DNA of 14,721 nt from JACCRE01 sp049790855 (lineage in GTDB: Bacteria; Planctomycetota; Planctomycetia; Planctomycetales; Planctomycetaceae), in contig JBAQZJ010000400.1 of NCBI GenBank assembly GCA_049790855.1, forward strand, positions 1 through 14,721. The letters are read 5' to 3'. A program made the translations under genes and the position numbers. The notes under the pieces were generated by a model, which searched no databases, was not told the DNA's origin, and saw nothing but the letters and a program-made list of their open reading frames with translations. Position 1 is the stretch's first letter. Each line of letters opens with the position of its first letter. Below are positions 14,511-14,721 of the stretch, piece after piece.

Positions 14511-14721
14511 TCAACACGCACGCCCCACCTCCCGTAAGTCGACGACGCGGTCGAACATCGGCAACAGCGACTCGTCATGCGTCGCAGTCAGCAGCGTCGC
14601 TTTCCGATCGGCGGTCGCCTCGATGAGCAGTCGCATCGCGGTCGTTTTATTTGCGGGATCGAGGTTTCCCGTCGGTTCGTCGGCCAGCACGATCGACGGC
14701 CGATGCACCAGCGCCCGGCAC
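14511..14721 (-). CDS. ABC transporter ATP-binding protein, C-terminal fragment (LolD/MacB-type)
   Basis: Only the last ~69 residues lie in the window; the gene runs off the right edge. Seen: Walker B IVLADEP with the catalytic Glu, D-loop in PTGNLD (the TGNLD form is typical of the LolD/FtsE/MacB subfamily), and the H-loop His in TATHDESLLPMFDRVV. The C-terminus is compact, as in short LolD-like ATPases that lack a fused permease. It energises transport from the cytosolic face of the inner membrane. The permease gene follows after 81 bp on the same strand, which makes the two almost certainly partners. A further permease or a periplasmic adaptor may lie outside the window. Walker A and the signature motif cannot be checked here. 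Confidence that it is an ABC ATPase is very high; the subfamily is moderately secure. Confidence 0.93.
   Translation of the reverse strand, partial: CRALVHRPSIVLADEPTGNLDPANKTTAMRLLIEATADRKATLLTATHDESLLPMFDRVVDLREVGRAC

Overview
The window reads as chromosomal DNA of a planctomycete (Planctomycetota), with high GC by eye. The taxonomic markers are a secreted cytochrome-like protein with the PSCyt1/DUF1549/DUF1553 architecture, followed by a Tat-exported DUF1501 protein. This pair is massively expanded in Planctomycetes. A ceramidase-fold protein fused to a HEAT-like tail, a soluble Hanks-type kinase and orphan response regulators fit the same source. No rRNA, tRNA, CRISPR array, intact transposon or phage module was seen.

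Layout. (1) 1-3115, minus strand: a secreted ceramidase-fold/HEAT protein overlaps by 4 bp (ATGA) a zinc-dependent alcohol dehydrogenase that runs off the left edge. (2) 3356-7260, plus strand: a divergently transcribed pair, PSCyt1-DUF1549-DUF1553 then DUF1501. The roughly 240-bp divergent spacer carries weak promoter-like elements for both directions. (3) 7261-7780: a 520-bp convergent spacer with no intact gene. It holds a train of perfect palindromes, half of a further palindrome, the apparent N-terminal remnant of an IS630-type transposase, and a terminator hairpin. (4) 7781-10496, minus strand: SAM-dependent methyltransferase, then Ser/Thr kinase, then a NarL/FixJ-type response regulator with a probable TTG start. 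(5) 10497-10880: a 384-bp divergent spacer with a possible operator palindrome and a repeat-like element. (6) 10881-13220, plus strand: an orphan NtrC-type sigma-54 activator, a short block of 17-bp-period repeats, and a PAP2 phosphatase. (7) 13284-14721, minus strand, convergent with the phosphatase: a short three-TM FtsX/MacB-type permease downstream of an ABC ATPase that runs off the right edge.

How the genes may work together. The left half looks like envelope and periplasm metabolism: an exported hydrolase-fold protein, its co-translated cytosolic oxidoreductase, and an exported cytochrome/DUF1501 pair. The substrate cannot be read from the sequence. The middle is a signalling cluster with two response regulators and one kinase but no histidine kinase, so partner sensors must lie elsewhere. 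The right end is a lipid/envelope transport module of LolCDE or MacB type.

No clearly new defence or mobile system was found. The observations most worth following are the palindrome train at 7276-7424, the ceramidase-fold protein that appears to lack the canonical nucleophile motif and is coupled to an alcohol dehydrogenase, the hairpin that would bury the permease Shine-Dalgarno sequence, and the permease that lacks a recognisable fourth TM helix. All functional assignments come from motif recognition by eye; no database search was run.
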